Positions 8,591 through 9,318 of a stretch of 9,318 nucleotides of DNA are shown here, in pieces. Under the pieces are notes generated by a model that searched no databases, was not told the DNA's origin, and was given only the letters and a program-made list of their open reading frames with translations. The position numbers were made by a program, and so were the translations under genes. The stretch spans positions 1 to 9,318 of the forward strand of contig JAYFNU010000029.1 in the NCBI GenBank assembly GCA_034933305.1. The letters are read 5' to 3'. The stretch comes from JAYFNU01 sp034933305. GTDB lineage: Bacteria; Bacillota; Clostridia; Oscillospirales; Ruminococcaceae. Positions within the stretch are counted from its first letter, which is position 1. Every line of letters begins with the position of its first letter.

Positions 8591-9058
8591 TCACAGCTCG
8601 ACGGTCTCGACGAGGACATCGGACAGATCCACATAGTAATCCCGGTAGTTGCGGGGATTGCGCCAGACGCGCACGGTGTTGCCCCGCCGCTCGGGATAGT
8701 CCCAGAGGTTCCCGCTGCGGCAGATATAATTGACGCCGCCTTCGCTGTACTTGCACACGGCGCGGTAGGGGCAGCGGCCGTTGACCGAAAAGTTTCCGTT
8801 GACCTCGACGTCGACGATCTCGGCGTCGACGGACTCGCCGGTCGCCATGAGGCGGCGTTTCTTCCGCCCCTGGCTGCCCTGCGTGACGAACAGCAGCAGG
8901 CCGGTGAGGGCAAAGACGCCGCCGGTCGACAAAAGGGTGATGTTGACGGGCAGCAGGTTGATGTGCAGGATGAGCAGCGCGGCTTCCGCGCAGAGAAGGC
9001 CGCCCCCGATCAGCACGAATATCCATATGAGCAGCTTCAGCGCCGTCTGCGGTCTCAT
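8591..9058 (-). CDS. Two-TM protein resembling DUF3592 family
   Basis: A 155-aa protein of unknown function. Two membrane segments (about 7-32 and 42-60) are followed by a basic RKKRR patch (65-69), which by the positive-inside rule puts the C-terminal domain in the cytoplasm. The soluble domain (about 70-155) is beta-rich with the pattern GESVDAEIVDVEVN, NGRCPYRAVCKY, VNYICRSGNLWDYP and V.R.NP...R.YYVD. This resembles DUF3592 proteins; the family call is from memory of the pattern. A GTG two codons upstream (9064) is only 2 nt from the Shine-Dalgarno core, whereas the ATG at 9058 has GGAGG at 8 nt, so the ATG is chosen. No clear terminator follows, so some readthrough into the muramidase operon is possible. 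It has its own promoter and is divergent from the lipoprotein gene. Confidence 0.75.
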   Translation of the reverse strand: MRPQTALKLLIWIFVLIGGGLLCAEAALLILHINLLPVNITLLSTGGVFALTGLLLFVTQGSQGRKKRRLMATGESVDAEIVDVEVNGNFSVNGRCPYRAVCKYSEGGVNYICRSGNLWDYPERRGNTVRVWRNPRNYRDYYVDLSDVLVETVEL

Positions 9059-9065
9059 ATGCACG

Positions 9066-9073
9066 CCCTCCCC
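9066..9073 (-). promoter_or_regulatory. Strong ribosome binding site deciding the DUF3592-like start
   Basis: GGGGAGGG on the minus strand. Its GGAGG core is 8 nt from the ATG at 9058 but only 2 nt from the competing GTG at 9064, so the ATG is the likely initiator. Confidence 0.75.
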
Positions 9074-9088
9074 TTTTTAATGGAATTC

Positions 9089-9117
9089 ATTGTAGCACAC
9101 GCCGGGAACGCGCGCAA
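9089..9117 (-). promoter_or_regulatory. SigA-type promoter of the DUF3592-like gene
   Basis: On the minus strand TTGCGC (-35, 9112-9117) is 17 bp from TACAAT (-10, 9089-9094), preceded by TGC as a TGn extended -10. The predicted leader to the ATG at 9058 is about 25 nt. Confidence 0.7.
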
Positions 9118-9127
9118 CGCCGCGCGG

Positions 9128-9156
9128 TTTAAATGTTCACAGAAATGCGGTATGCT
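9128..9156 (+). promoter_or_regulatory. Possible promoter of the divergent lipoprotein gene
   Basis: TTTAAA (9128-9133) is 17 bp from TATGCT (9151-9156). Each box matches the SigA consensus at 4 of 6 positions. It lies back to back with the DUF3592-like promoter, with the two -35 boxes about 10 bp apart. It is the best candidate seen, but a modest one. Confidence 0.4.
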
Positions 9157-9182
9157 GGACAGGAAAGAACAGGAGGGTTTTC

Positions 9183-9318
9183 ATGGATCGATTGAAGAAT
9201 ACCGCCGCGCGCGCGGCGAAAGGCGGCAGGGGGCGCGCCGCCGCCTGTGCCGCGGCGCTGCTCGCGGTCGCGCTGCTGCTCGCCTCGTGCGCGCCCGCGG
9301 CGCAGGGCCCGGCCGACT
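9183..9318 (+). CDS. N-terminus of a predicted lipoprotein, truncated by the window end
   Basis: Only 45 codons are inside the window. The ATG at 9183 has AGGAGG (9171-9176) 6 nt upstream. The N-terminus has a basic region (K, R residues to R18), a hydrophobic Ala/Leu core (19-32) and a lipobox L33-A34-S35-C36, predicting signal peptidase II cleavage and lipid attachment at C36. A Pro/Ala/Gly-rich stretch follows. The mature domain lies beyond the window, so no function can be given; substrate-binding protein or envelope enzyme are equally possible. Confidence 0.8.
   Translation, partial: MDRLKNTAARAAKGGRGRAAACAAALLAVALLLASCAPAAQGPAD

Overview
The window reads as chromosomal DNA of a GC-rich, low-complexity-free Gram-positive bacterium, most likely a Clostridia/Oscillospiraceae-type Firmicute. 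The reasons are: SigA-like promoters with TGn extended -10 boxes, AGGAGG-type ribosome binding sites, LTA-synthase-family sulfatases, and a GH25 muramidase with cell-wall-binding repeats. The taxonomic call is inference. Codon use looks uniform throughout. I see no transposase, integrase, phage gene, tRNA, rRNA or CRISPR array.

Layout. (1) A 5'-truncated tex gene on the plus strand (1-2091) ends at a strong palindromic terminator (2110-2145). It converges there with a leftward block. (2) The leftward block has two adjacent paralogous polytopic sulfatases of the LtaS/phosphoglycerol-transferase family (2148-4019 and 4227-6098), each exactly 623 aa. Each has its own promoter, and a terminator separates them, so they look like separate transcription units. 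(3) Further right, also leftward, are a small two-TM protein resembling DUF3592 (8591-9058), a membrane-anchored GH25 muramidase (6728-8485) and a GtrA-family membrane protein (6241-6696). The last two are 31 bp apart with a ribosome binding site in the gap, so they form an operon. They end at a tandem double hairpin (6184-6241). (4) At the right edge a divergent plus-strand lipoprotein gene begins (9183 to beyond the window).

How the genes may work together. Apart from tex (RNA/transcription accessory), all genes of known family act at the cell envelope: two predicted glycerol-phosphate transferases, a peptidoglycan hydrolase, a putative lipid-linked sugar flippase and an exported lipoprotein. 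This fits an envelope maintenance/remodelling neighbourhood, but no glycosyltransferase or regulator is visible to name a specific pathway. No clearly new system was found. The best leads are the duplicated synthase pair with different promoter architecture, and the unusual domain arrangement of the muramidase.

Every gap between genes is shorter than 300 bp; each holds the promoters, terminators or dyads listed below.
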